Below are positions 43,437-55,500 of a stretch of DNA of 64,000 bases, piece after piece; the first letter of the stretch is position 1; the number at the start of each line of letters is the position of its first letter. This DNA comes from Spirochaetales bacterium (GTDB taxonomy: Bacteria; Spirochaetota; Spirochaetia; Treponematales; Treponemataceae): positions 1-64,000 of the forward strand of contig JAQXNX010000020.1 in NCBI GenBank assembly GCA_029098225.1, given 5' to 3'. The position numbers and the translations under genes are program-made. The notes beneath the pieces were generated by a model that was given only the letters and a program-made list of their open reading frames with translations, had not been told where the DNA came from and did not search any database.

Positions 43437-44174
43437 TTATTTCTTCAGCACACAGATAATTTTTTCAGAATCTTTGAAGTATGGAGTTTTGTTGTAATCG
43501 CTGTAAAATTCAACAGAAGAAAATTTCATTTCTTCGGCTGCAATTTTAAATGTTTCAAGGCTTACAGGACAAACAACTTCGTCTTTAACTTCTTCAATCA
43601 TTTTGCCGCTGGAAGTAACAAAATTCTGATAAAGTCTGTAAGATAAGCCATCTGAGTTTTTAACAAGCGAAGAATATAAGGTGCCGCGGTCGCAGGATTT
43701 TTCCGGCAAATCTATTTTTGTCAGCGAAAAATCATATTTTGCAAAATTAATTAAATCAAGAATTAAATAGCCGCCTTCCGAAAGGGCCATTTTTGCATCA
43801 AATAAATATTTTTTAATGAGCGCACGTTCCTTAAGGAATATAACTCTATAATTCAAGCAGTAAACCAGATTAAAAAAGTTCTTTGCAAGATAACGGCTGA
43901 AATCCTGAGGATGAAGATTAAAGGCGTGAATTTTTCCTGCGTTATAAGAAGTTCGTGATTTAATAATATCTATAAATTCCTGATGCTGATCCAAAACAGT
44001 AATATCGTATTTGTCGGCAAAAGCTTCAGAAAGCAGGCCGGGACCGCATTCAATGCTTAAAAGTTTTGCAGGCTGCTGGAATTGATCTGCATAAGATTCA
44101 AAAAAACTCTGCTGACCTTCTTCAATAGTAAATAAGTCGCTGTAATAATCAATCCATCGTTTTATATAGACCAT
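43437..44174 (-). CDS. Class I SAM-dependent methyltransferase
   Basis: This 245-residue protein has a Rossmann-type methyltransferase core. Motif I is 'LLSIECGPGLLSEAFA' (about 38-53, with the E-x-G-x-G spacing), the acidic end of strand 2 is 'ITVLDQHQEFI', and a post-motif block 'LSEGGYLILDLINFAKY' (about 130-148) follows. The substrate cannot be told; small-molecule methylation is typical of this size. TATAAT (44183-44188) lies 8 nt before the ATG, again with no Shine-Dalgarno. It is divergent from the DNA methyltransferase gene, 65 bp away. Confidence 0.78.
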   Translation of the reverse strand: MVYIKRWIDYYSDLFTIEEGQQSFFESYADQFQQPAKLLSIECGPGLLSEAFADKYDITVLDQHQEFIDIIKSRTSYNAGKIHAFNLHPQDFSRYLAKNFFNLVYCLNYRVIFLKERALIKKYLFDAKMALSEGGYLILDLINFAKYDFSLTKIDLPEKSCDRGTLYSSLVKNSDGLSYRLYQNFVTSSGKMIEEVKDEVVCPVSLETFKIAAEEMKFSSVEFYSDYNKTPYFKDSEKIICVLKK

Positions 44175-44227
44175 ATTAGATTATTATAACTCATATTATA
44201 GGAATTTCAATTATTATTTTTTTTATA

Positions 44228-44233
44228 TATAAT
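44228..44233 (+). promoter_or_regulatory. -10 box of the DNA methyltransferase gene (leaderless type)
   Basis: A perfect TATAAT ends 6 nt (AAGCTT) before the ATG at 44240. Confidence 0.55.
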
Positions 44234-44239
44234 AAGCTT

Positions 44240-45559
44240 ATGCCGTTGAATTTTTTTTGGGATGATATTCCTGAAAATTTAATTTCTCCTGATTTTTGCG
44301 AAAAAGGATTTTCGCCGGAATTTTCATCTGAAAAATCAAACAACATTGTACGGCTGATTTCCCCAAAAAAAAGTTCAAAAAACAAACAGGAAAATATTTT
44401 CTTTCCGCCAGAAAATCATCTTCTGATTAAGTACGAAAATCTTCAGGTGCTGAAGTGGCTTGCCGGCGCGGGTGAAAAAAATGAAGGCGCGGAGAAGTCA
44501 TTTTATGGCGCGGAGAAAACCTGTGCTGATTCTCAGCTTGCATGTGATTCTGCGGAGAAGCCATGTTATGGCGCGGTTAATTTTATTTATATAGATCCGC
44601 CTTATAACACGCGAAACGATTTTGCTTACAATGATAATTTTACAACTCAAAACGACAGACATTCTGCCTGGCTAAGTTTTATGTCGCGTCGCCTAAAACT
44701 TGCACGTTCTCTTTTGCGCGAAGATGGTTGTATTTTTATTGCGATTGATCAGAATGAACTTTTTGTATTAAAGCTTTTATGCGATCAGATTTTTGGAGAA
44801 GAAAATTTTGTAAATGATTTTATGTGGCTTCACGGAAAAGGAAAAAAAGATACCTGGTCCAGAACGCTTCAGCAGCATACACTTTGTTATGCCCGCGATA
44901 AAACAAAGCTTAAACCTTTTAAAGAAATTGAACAGACTTCGTGGGCAAAATCAAATGTTGATAATGATCCACGCGGAAACTGGTTCAGCGGAAGCATTTC
45001 GTTCAGCGAAAAACGTTCCAATCCAAAGCATAAAAATTTTTATTCAATTACTTCTCCTTCCAAAAAAGTCTGGACAAGACAGTGGCTTGTTTCTAAAGAA
45101 GAAATGCAAGAGCTGATTAAAGAGGATAAAATTTACTGGGGTCCTTCTCCAGAGTTTTCAAAGGTTCCCCGCGAAAAAATTTTTAATGACACAGAAAAAG
45201 AAATAATTCCAAAGAATATTTTTGACTGTCCCGAAAGTACAAGAGATGCACAAAATCATTTAGATAAAATTCTTGGAATTAAAAATGCTTTTGAAAATCC
45301 AAAGCCTGTTAGTCTTGTAAAGCATTTCATAAAAATTTCCATGCAGCCTGCAGATGCTTTAATCCTGGATTTTTTTGCAGGAAGCGGAACTACTTTTGAA
45401 GCTGTCTGTGAATTGAATAAGGAAGACGGCGGAAAAAGAAAATGTATTCTTGTGCAAAAACCCGAAGCTTTTAAAAACTCAGAGCTGCCTTTTAAAACAA
45501 TTGCTGATTTGTGCGAAGCAAGATGTCTGAAAGTTGCAGAAAAATTTGACGTAATATAA
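44240..45559 (+). CDS. Orphan beta-class adenine/cytosine-N DNA methyltransferase (Mod-like)
   Basis: This 439-residue protein has catalytic motif IV 'FIYIDPPYNTRNDF' (DPPY at about 119-122) before motif I 'LDFFAGSGTTFEAV' (about 375). This is the beta-class order of type III Mod and related N6-adenine or N4-cytosine methyltransferases. The centre (about 190-330) would hold target recognition. No restriction (Res) subunit or nuclease lies nearby, so it is an orphan or regulatory enzyme. Residues 76-110 are made of 7-residue repeats ('GAEKSFY', 'SAEKPCY') just before motif IV, where relatives have a shorter loop. An A8 tract (44365-44372) lies early in the gene; a slip there would frameshift it. 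Confidence 0.85.
   Translation: MPLNFFWDDIPENLISPDFCEKGFSPEFSSEKSNNIVRLISPKKSSKNKQENIFFPPENHLLIKYENLQVLKWLAGAGEKNEGAEKSFYGAEKTCADSQLACDSAEKPCYGAVNFIYIDPPYNTRNDFAYNDNFTTQNDRHSAWLSFMSRRLKLARSLLREDGCIFIAIDQNELFVLKLLCDQIFGEENFVNDFMWLHGKGKKDTWSRTLQQHTLCYARDKTKLKPFKEIEQTSWAKSNVDNDPRGNWFSGSISFSEKRSNPKHKNFYSITSPSKKVWTRQWLVSKEEMQELIKEDKIYWGPSPEFSKVPREKIFNDTEKEIIPKNIFDCPESTRDAQNHLDKILGIKNAFENPKPVSLVKHFIKISMQPADALILDFFAGSGTTFEAVCELNKEDGGKRKCILVQKPEAFKNSELPFKTIADLCEARCLKVAEKFDVI
44465..44569 (+). repeat. 21-bp in-frame degenerate repeat array inside the DNA methyltransferase gene
   Basis: Five successive 21-bp lengths begin with 'ggcgcgg' or 'tctgcgg' in four of five cases. They encode GAGEKNE, GAEKSFY, a doubled unit starting GAEKTC, and SAEKPCY. 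Changes in copy number would alter the length of the protein without shifting the frame. Confidence 0.65.
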
Positions 45560-45580
45560 AACATGGTTGATACTGATATT

Positions 45581-45616
45581 TAACTGCAGATTCTGCCACT
45601 GGCAAAACTGCAGTTA
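45581..45616. promoter_or_regulatory. Nested inverted repeat upstream of sodA
   Basis: TAACTGCAG (45581-45589) and CTGCAGTTA (45608-45616) are perfect arms around an inner TGCCA-C-TGGCA. The element lies 47 bp before the sod ATG and 22 bp after the DNA methyltransferase stop. It may be an operator of sod or a terminator of the upstream gene; no T-tract follows. Confidence 0.5.
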
Positions 45617-45662
45617 ATGTACATTTTGAAATTATGTGCAGAATGTACAGCAGGAGGAAACA

Positions 45663-46294
45663 TGTTTGAACAGATTAAATTACCTTATTCTTTTGATGCA
45701 CTTGAACCGGTCATAGATGCATTAACCGTAGAAACTCATTATGCAAAGCATCATGCGGCATATACAAAGAATTTTAATGATTTTGTAGAAAAGGCAAAGG
45801 CACTTGGAACAGATTTTTCTGGAAAAACTGCAGAAGAAATTCTCGCTAATTTAGATTCAGTAACTGATGCAGCAGTTAAAAACGGATTGCGTAACAACGG
45901 CGGCGGTTTTTACAATCATAATTTGTATTTTTCTACGCTGTCTCCATCTGGCGGTGGTAAACCGGAAGGAAAACTTGCAGAAAAAATCAATTCTACCTTT
46001 GGAAGCTTTGAAGAATTTAAAACAAAAATTTCTGCACTGGCTGCAGGACAGTTTGGTTCTGGCTGGGCCTGGCTTTCTGCTGCAAAAAACGGTGATTTAG
46101 TTTTGTCTGCAAGTGCAAATCAGGATAATCCAATAAGCCTTGGAACTGGAAATACTCCGATTTTTACAATCGACGTGTGGGAGCATGCTTATTATTTAAA
46201 ATACAAAAATCTGCGCGCGTCATATATTGAAGCCTTATTTGACATTGTAGACTGGAATGTCGTAGAAAAGTTATATGAAAATGCAATAAAGTAA
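45663..46294 (+). CDS. sodA: Superoxide dismutase (Fe/Mn family)
   Basis: This 210-residue protein has the Fe/Mn SOD fold with all four metal ligands: His26 ('VETHYAKHHAAY'), His86 ('GGGFYNHNLYF'), Asp171 and His175 ('IDVWEHAYYLKY'). It converts superoxide to oxygen and peroxide in the cytoplasm. An in-frame upstream start at 45617 is rejected, because AGGAGG lies 5-6 nt before the ATG at 45663. Presence of a SOD in a presumed anaerobe suggests defence against brief oxygen exposure. It ends at a strong terminator and has its own inverted repeat upstream. Confidence 0.95.
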
Positions 46295-46361
46295 TAACCT
46301 GCGTAAGACTTCTGAAGCTCAATTATTTTGAATTTGAGCACTTTTTGCAGCCAAAAATGAA

Positions 46362-46397
46362 TTATTAAAACAATGGCGAATGCCATTGTTTTAATAA
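46362..46397. terminator. Terminator of sodA (16-bp perfect stem)
   Basis: The 16-base arms (46362-46377 and 46382-46397) pair perfectly around the loop GAAT. The GC core is AATGGC/GCCATT, followed by TTTT. It can act in both directions. Confidence 0.85.
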
Positions 46398-46447
46398 AAT
46401 ACTACAATACATATATAGAAAATAACAAATAAAATAAAAGATTTTTC

Positions 46448-46476
46448 TTGATTTATGGCGATCTCTGACCGATAAT
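46448..46476 (+). promoter_or_regulatory. Promoter of the giant lipoprotein genes
   Basis: TTGATT (46448-46453), a 17-bp spacer and GATAAT (46471-46476) form a sigma-70-type promoter. The start is near 46483, giving a leader of about 100 nt to the ATG at 46586. The leader holds a CTGTTT/AAACAG hairpin (about 46494-46507). No known riboswitch is recognised. Confidence 0.55.
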
Positions 46477-46538
46477 ATATGTTGAGGTGGGGTCTGTTTT
46501 TAAACAGGTTTTATGACTGGCAGATATTTTTCGGTCAG
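46465..46538. promoter_or_regulatory. Separated inverted half-sites around the giant-lipoprotein promoter
   Basis: CTGACCGA (46465-46472) overlaps the spacer and -10 box. Its inverted copy TCGGTCAG (46531-46538) lies in the leader, 58 bp away. The first arm is upstream of the transcription start, so this would work as DNA (paired operators), not as an RNA hairpin. Confidence 0.4.
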
Positions 46539-46585
46539 TTAAGGGAGAGTGAGATGGTTTGATTTATTAGCAAAAGGTGGCGTTT

Positions 46586-49500
46586 ATGAAAAAAAGTTTT
46601 TTTAGATTTAATGAAGGGAATGCCTTTGTAAAACGATTTATCTCTTTTTCGGGTATTTTATTTTTTGCCTGGATAATTTCTGTTTTTACAATTTCCTGCG
46701 AGATTGGACTTGGAGCAGCAGTAGATACAATGGCTCCAACTCTTTCTATTGATTATCCGCCAACAAATGCCATAATCCGCGATACCTTTGTAATTTCTGG
46801 TTCATGCGGAGATGATGATACTGTAGCAGAGGTTCAGGTTAGTCTCAGAAATATCGCCACAAATGTAGACTACGGTCCTTATGATGCAGATATAGAAGAT
46901 AATTCTTCCTGGTCCGTTCGAGTTAATCAATCAGTTTCAGGCGGCTATAACGGCTGGCAGATTCCGGATGGTTCATATACAATCAGTGTAACAGTTACTG
47001 ATGGTGTTGGAAGAACTACAGGTCCATTTACACGTACAGTAGATATTGATAATACAAAGCCAATTTTTATCGTAAAAACTCCAACTACAGATCCAACAGA
47101 TGCAAACATAAAACTTTATGGTACAACTCTTCGTATTTCGGGAACAGTTGCAGAAAAACATTCAATTTCTTCCATGAAGCTTGTTGTTGATGATAAGGAT
47201 TCTATTCAGAATGTTATTCAGGTTCCTGTAGAACTTGAACAGAAAGATGTTGATGTTTCAGACGGTGCTACAGTAGATTTTGCCAGATTCATTAAAGACA
47301 ACAAAAATGAAGCTTCTGGTCCTACAAAGGATTATCAGGATATTTATAGCGAAGTATTATTAGATACCAATAATACTAGAATTTTAACAGATCAGGAAGG
47401 AAATGTTGTAAGGGCTTTTAAGACAAGTATTACCATTTCTGATAACGCAAAGGTTTATAACGGTTCATCTCCTTCGGGAGCAAATGCAGAAGGTAACACA
47501 ACTTCTGTAATTTATCTCAGCGATGACGTTTATTCAACTTTATTTGGAACTTCGGGAACAAATTTAGGATTAACAGCAGAAGAATTAATAGCCTGCGTAA
47601 ACGGAACCTCTAATTCCGGAACTACAAGAGAAGCAACTGTTTTAAACACTCTTTCTACTTATGCAAAAGATACAACAGAAGACAGTAATATGCTTTTGTT
47701 TAAGCTTTCTCCAAGTGCAAGACCAACTTATACCGTTTCTTCTTTAGGACAGCTCAATGGCAATGTAAATCCGGCTGCTCCAGACGGAACTTATACAGAA
47801 GTTATGAAAGGTGGTGCAATTACAGCACTTATCCAAGGTTTTGATACAAATACTTTTGTTAAGACAGATAGTTTAAAAATGTGGTATTACAGACTTGATG
47901 AAAGTCATTATACAAATACTTCAATCAGGACTCTTATAGATAATCTTCAGACTGCAGTTTATTCAGGTAATTCAGCTCCAACTGGCTGGTCAATTATTGG
48001 AAACGGCACTGGAAACAATGCTTATCAGGTTTCATTTAACGGTTCTCCTAATGACGTTGTAGGAAACCAATATTATGCAGTTGCCGTTACCGGTGAAGAC
48101 GTAATGGGAACCAACCTGTATTATGATAATGTTTATGTATTTAAAGGAAAGTCTTATTCTAACCCACCTACACTTGAGCTTCAGTCACCAGATGCAGAGC
48201 ATTATTATACTTCAACTTCAGGACTTTCAATTGAAGGTATTGGAGAAAGCGGTGGTAATGACATTTCAAAAATCAAGATTCAATTGAATATAACAAATGA
48301 AGATTTACCATCTTCAAATTCTGCACGAACTACAACAGTAAATGTTGAAGGAACAGAGACTTCTCATTCAGCCTTTGCAACTTATGAAAAAGTAGGCGGA
48401 GATCCTAAAAAGATTCACTTTAAGGCTAATTTTGACAACATTTTAGCAGAGGCCTGGAAGGTAGCTGCAAATTCTGACAAGAATCTTACTTATTCATTAA
48501 CAGTAACAGTTGAAGATAACTCAGGAAAAAATACTTACAGTACTCTTCAGATTTTTGTAGATTCTGCAAAGCCTGTTCTTACAATAAGAGAGCCTTCTCC
48601 TGTAGTTACAACTCATGAACAAAATAAAAAACATATTAATGGTACAGTTTCTGTAGTTCTTAATGCAGAAGACAAGCACTTAAAGGAAGTTAAATATCAG
48701 TTGCTTGTAAATAATACTTCTGCTCAGATTTATAAATCAGACGGTACACCTGCAGCTGCTTCAGATGGATTTATAGACGGCTGGATGTCTCTTGGAAGCA
48801 ATTCAACAAATACAATTACAATTGATACAACAAAATATGAAGATAACAAATCTCTTATAATAAAGCTTTATGCAAAAGACGATACAGAAGAAAACTATAT
48901 TGAAGAAACTTCTCAGGAATATATAATTCTTCAGGCTACAGATAAGCCAAAGATTACAGTAAGAAATGCAACTCAAACACCTACTGGAGTAATTGATCCT
49001 ACAGATCAAACACCTACTGGAGTAATTGATCCTACAGATACAAGCTCTATAGACGGAAATAACATTTTTGATGATACTTCAAAGAATTCATTAGATATAA
49101 ACCTTGAAGATGATGATTTACTTGCCTCTGTAGAATTAAAGGCATGGAAGCTGGGTAATGATGGAGTTCTTTCTGCAACAGCTGTTACAGCACCTGCCGC
49201 ATGGACTGATACTTCAACCGGACAAAATGGAATTACTTCTTCAAGAAAATACAGCTTTACACCTTCGCTTTCTTCTCTGGCAGAGGGTATTTATAAGGTT
49301 CAGATAACTGTAAAAGATTCTACCTGGGCTGGCGCTTCTTCTACTTACCAGGGCAATAGAAGTGATGTTTGTGAATTCTGGATTGTAAAAGATAATTCGG
49401 CTCCGGCATTCACAGAAGATTCTACTGTATTTGGCGGTTCAGAAAACGAAGTTACAATCAGAGAAAACTTTACAATCAGCGGAACAGCAAGCGATACAAA

Positions 49501-52500
49501 TGCTCTTTATTCTTCAATAGTCAGTCCAACTTATCCGAATGCAATTAATAAAGGTAAGAATGCTATAGTAATTACTGCACGCAAGGCAGACAATACAACT
49601 AAGAGCTGGCCAGTAGATGTAGTTGTTCTAGATCCAACAAATGGCCAGTGGTCTAAGGATTTTGTTGTAGGAGCTTCTAATTCCGGTACTAATAAGCTGG
49701 ATGATGGTACTTATGAATTTACAATAGAAGTTAAAGATATTGCAGGAAAAACAACTTCTGTTTCCAGAAATGCAAAGATTGATACAGCAGAACCTGTATT
49801 CAAGCAGTCTCGAAGTACTGCTGCAGCTAATGTTGAAAAATGTGAAATTACAACAGAAAAAACAACTGTTACAGAAGGTGGAACTTCAACAGACTGGTAT
49901 AAAACAAGTTCTCTTGATTTAAGCGGTTATGGTTATGATGAAAACGGCTTAGAGTCTGTTAAATATGTAGTTTATACAGGTGATACCGATCCTGCAGATG
50001 TTGCAGACAGTGCATGGAGCGAATTCTCATATAACAATACTAATCAGACATGGGAAGGTAATGTTCCGTCTGTAGTTCACAATAGTTCAAAAATTGCCGT
50101 AAAACTTACAGATAACGCTGGTAATAAAACCTATAAATCTTTAGATCCTGTTAATATTGATACTATTCCACCTGTTCGTGGTGTAGACACTCTTAAAGTA
50201 GAATATGGAACCGGAACAAACAAAACTACCTTTGTAGATGAAACTGCTGCAACTCCAATTGTTGAACAGGTTATTTCTAACAAGACAAAAGATATTTATG
50301 TAAACGTAAAATTAACTGATGCTGCTGCTTCTGGAAATTCAGGAAGTTCCGGAATAGATATTAATAATATTTATCTTAATATTGGAACTGCCTTCTCCGG
50401 AACAGCTAAGCCTGCTGCAGCAAATAAGATTTCTACAGCTGCAACCGCAGGAACTGCAATTGCATATCATCTTGCTCTTGCTAATGATGGTACTGCAAGC
50501 TTTACAATTCCAAAAGCAAAAGCTGCCGATGGTAACGTTTACCTGAGATTCTATGATAAAGCCGGAAATTACACAGATGAGCAGTTATTTACAATTGTAG
50601 TAGATACATCTGCTCCTTCGGCTTGTGTTTCTTCACCTTCTGCAAGTGTATTAAATGGCAAAAATATTGTAAAAGGAAATACCAGCGATAATAGTGCTTC
50701 AAAGAAATTTGCACTTTATTATTCTCTTACAGCTCCAACTGCTAATGATTCAAAGATTCCTTCTGCAGATGATGCAGAATATGGAACTTCTGGAACAACA
50801 AGTCTTGTTCGTATAGGAAATGTTCTTACTTCTAATATAAATAACTGGACATTTGATTCAACAGAAGCAGGTGCAGATCGTCCGATTGTTGATTTTAATA
50901 CAATATCTGGAGCAGCTTATACTGCTGCCGGAAAAGTAAAAGATATTTATATTATTCCTGTTGTTTATGACGAAGCAGGTAACTGTAACGTTTACACAGT
51001 TAATTCAAGCGGAACAGCTGTTTACTCTTATGCAGAAAATACAAATTACTGGAAATATACTGTAAATCTTGATACAGACCGTCCGGTAATTAAAATTACG
51101 ACACTTTCTGCTGACGGAGAAACTATAAAACTTAATTCAGAAGCATCAATAGATGGAAGCATAACCGATGATGACAGTACAGTAGATGCAATTGTAACTC
51201 ACTTTATTGCATCTTCAGTTGCTTATGGTTCTACAGGCTTTGGTGCAACAGAAGTTGCTGCAATTATTTCAGGTAAAACTACAAATAACACAACAGGTAT
51301 TACAACTTATCAAAATACAAATATTTCTTATACACCTACAGGCGGCACAGTAAGATACGATACAACAGAATTTAATGCAGCCGGCGGAGAATGGACATAT
51401 TATCCTGCAGATAATCGCGATGGCAATAAGAATGTTTTCTTCTATATAGTTGATAATTCTGGTAATATTTTCTACACAGGACGGTTAGATGATTCTACTG
51501 GTTCAACTTTAGCAACAACAGATCCTGTAAGAATGCCAAAACTTCGCTATAAGAATACAGCAGAAAATAATGCAACAGCAAATTCAGCTGCGGTAACTTA
51601 TATTTCAGATACACAAACACCTACAACTTCAATTACAAAATTACAGTGGGCAAATGTTAATACAAAAACAGCTGCTTATGTAGCATCAAATCGTCCTTTA
51701 AATTACAACGGTCCGGATGGCGAAACAGATACAATTACCTCTGCGACAAAGGTTGGTGGTCCTAAGAAGAAATATATAAGATTTGAAACCACAGCACAGG
51801 ATGCTACCGGTATAAAAGCAATGTCTCTTACTTTGCGTGCAAATAAGACTACAGACGGAACAACAACTCAGGTAACAAAAACAATTAAAGCAGGTGTTAC
51901 AACAGGAGAATATGCAGATGCTGGAGGAAGCTTTACTCCAACAACCGATTCAACTGCAGCAACCTGGAAGACTGGTTACATTGATGTAAGCGGTTACGAC
52001 ACAGGTACACTTTCTGTTACTTTGAATGCAGAGGATAACAGTACTCTTAAAAAGGATTCTAACTGTCAGATTACTATAGATAATACAAAGCCGGAAGTAA
52101 GTAATTTTATTCCAACTCCTACAACAGAGGTTACCGGCAGCTTTGAAATAAGCGGAAAATCAACAGATGAAGGTGGTTCTTCATTAGTAAAATCAAGCTG
52201 GATGATTCCTCTTAAAGCAGACTCTTCTAAAACAGATGCTCAGTTAGCTGTTCTTCCGGAAGCAACTGCTCAGCAAATTTCTACAGGTGGAACGGCTTTG
52301 AACGGAAAATGGATTCCATTCAGTTCGGCTTCTACCTGGAGTACAATCTTTAGCGAAAATCAGGCTAAAGCTTATGACAATACTACAACCTATAACGTAA
52401 CATCAGAACCAAGTGGTGGTGTTACATTATATAATATTCCATTCTATGTTTATGCCGAAGATGGAAACGGAAACTGGACAATTTCTAAGCACACTATTAA

Positions 52501-55500
52501 ACATAATCCGGATGCAACAATTCCTCGTACTTCAATTACTTATCCTGCATTAACCGATTATGATAATAATAAAAATTATATTACACTTGGTGGACCAACT
52601 CGTATAAGCGGAACTGCTACCGATAACCAGTCTGTAGTTGCAGTTTACTTACAGATAGACCACAATGCCGGTGCAAGCTTTAATGGTACGTTTGATAAGA
52701 ACGATGCTGTCTGGCTTTCTGAAGGCTGTAAGCGAGACGGTTCAGATACAGTTCTTAAGCAGTACGAAATTTACGATTTGACAGTTCCTGCTAACCCTGT
52801 TGTAATTACAAACTTTGCAGGCAAAGAAGATGACTTCAACTGGGGTATTAAAGTAACCGGTACTACAAGCTGGGGCTACTTAATAAATGAAAAATTAGAG
52901 CTTGCTCCGGATAGAGATTCAGATACTCCAAATTATATCAGACTCAGAACCTGTGCTATTGACGATGAAGGACACTTAAGTTCATGGTCGGAAGTAAGAA
53001 ATGTAGTAATGGATAACAAGGCTCCAATCATTTCTAACTCTGCAAAGCTTTATAAATTCAGTAAGCCTCCAGTAGCAACAATCAGCTGGGTTGCTGCAAC
53101 TTCTTCATATACATATGCTTTTGCAGATACATCTAAGCCGGATTCTTCTCAGCTTTACGACAAAGATATGTATGTAAGAAATGAGACTAATGCTTACTGG
53201 TATATAGCTGTTCCGGTTCAAGATGAAAATGAATTAAGTTCAAGTAATCCTGTAAGGATAACCAGAAAGATTGGAACAGGAAGTGGAATAATCCTTTCTG
53301 GAGTTGAATGTGCAGCTGCTAATACAACAGTTGCTTCAAACTCTTTCTATTATGTGAATAATTTTTATAATGGAAAGCTTACTGCAAAAGTACTCTTTAT
53401 TCCTGTTATGAATGGAGTTCCAGATACAGCAACTGATGTTTCTTATGTTATTTCCGTTACAGACGGTGATAATACACAGCATACAACAACAGCAACCTTC
53501 CAGTTTAAGATAGATAATACAGCACCAACTGTAAATTCTCTTACCGATGGTAATGATGACAATTTACTTGGAGCAGAAGCTTCTCCTGCAACAGATGTTC
53601 CTGTAATTCAGAACTCTAATGGTATTTATAATATCAATGCAAGATTAACAGACGCTGATTCTGGATTAAAGAATATGGCTTTCTATATAAGCCGTACTTA
53701 TGGAACAGGTACTTCTGCTGTTACAAAAGTATTTGATGTTACAAAAGATAATCTTGCTAATGGCGAAACAAACGCTTCAAAGGTTGCTCCTGAAGCTGTA
53801 AGCACTCTGCAAGAGCTTACTATAAATTCTTCTTACAAGCTTTATGGAAAGAAGTTTACAGGCGGAACCTATACAGAAACTGGTTCAACATATACATATA
53901 ATGCAACAGGAATTTCCAGCGATATTCATATTAGAGTAGGCGGATTAATTTACATAGATGGAATGTACCGCATAATTACTGCTATAGCAGGAAATACAGT
54001 AACCTTTGATACTCCTGCAAGTACAGGAACTACAGAAGCCGTATTCCCTTATGTACATAATATTTATGCAGGTGGCGATGATGATCTTATTTCAAGTTCA
54101 TTCAATACAACCGATACTACATACTCATTGAATGCACAGTTTAATTCTCACAATATTCCTGATGGTCCTGTAACTGTTCATTTCTTCTTCTTTGATAATG
54201 CAGGAAACATTACTGCTAAAGAGGTAACAACAGAAATTCAGAATAATGCTCCAAGAATTGCAAGACTCTTCCTTGGTACAGACTTAAATTCAGACGGTAA
54301 GTATGGTGCAGGAGAATTTAATGAATATCTTGCCGGAACTATAAAGCTTGGAACAACAAATGAAGTTGAACATTATGTTCAGGATTTTGAACTTACAACT
54401 GCACAGGCAAAATACCAGTACGGTACAAAATTTAAGATTACAAAAGGACTTGCTGTAGTTCCTGAATATACAGGAGGAAATGGTTCGTTAAAGATGGTTG
54501 TTCTTAAAGACGCAAGTACGACAACAACTTATCGGACAAAAGCTCAGGCAACAGCAGCAGGCGGTATAGAAGTTACTGCTCAAGCAAATGACAATGTTGT
54601 AACAAACGATTTTGGAACCTTATTGACAAATGCCGATGATACAACTCTTGGCGGAACAGACAGGATTTCTAAGTATGTAATTAACAATGCTGATTTACCT
54701 GCAGACGGAAATAATAAATCTATGTCATTTACCTTCTGGGATGAAACAGATGGTACAACTCAGAGTACAGACAGTAACTACTTCTTTGTTCGTGTAACAG
54801 ACTTTGATATTGACTGTGTAGATGACACCGGTCCAAAGGTTGTAATTAATCCGTTCTATTGGGCAAGTCTTAAAAATAACTCAATTTATGGTTCAGGTAC
54901 GGCAGAAACATTTGCAGATTTACAGGGTCATATTGAATTAGAAAAAGACTGGAATCTTTCCGGAAACAAAACTGGAACAACAGGTATACTCGACGGCGAC
55001 CCTAAGGTTTCTGGTAAGATTGTATTTACAGGAACTGTATACGACGAGCATACATTAAAATCTATTCAAATGACTGTTAAAAATTCAGCAGGAACTGCAA
55101 TTACAGGCTGGAACAATGTTGAGCTTGCAACCTATGATCCTGACAGTACAACAAATGGTGGCTGGACAGTACCTGCAAAGACTCTTGCTGCTGCCGGTTA
55201 TACCTTTACTTTAAAATATGATGCTGCAGATTATCCGTCAGATTCAGAGGGTGAAAAACTTGCCGGCTTTGGCTATTACGAAAATAATGTTTACTTTAGT
55301 CAGAGAGGACATAAGATTTACTGGGAACTTGCTTTAGATACCGAAAAATTTGCTGCTCAAAGTGATATCACTCTTAGTATTTCAGCAAAAGATCAGGGAA
55401 ATAATACAACTTCTTCTGCTGCTGATACAACTATCGGAGACGAAACTTATAATAAACCGTCTTACCGCATGGATATTGTTCCGTATATTACAAGTGTAAT

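Noticed and set aside
45617-45662. Upstream start for superoxide dismutase
   Set aside because: AGGAGG is correctly spaced for the ATG at 45663, and family members begin there.
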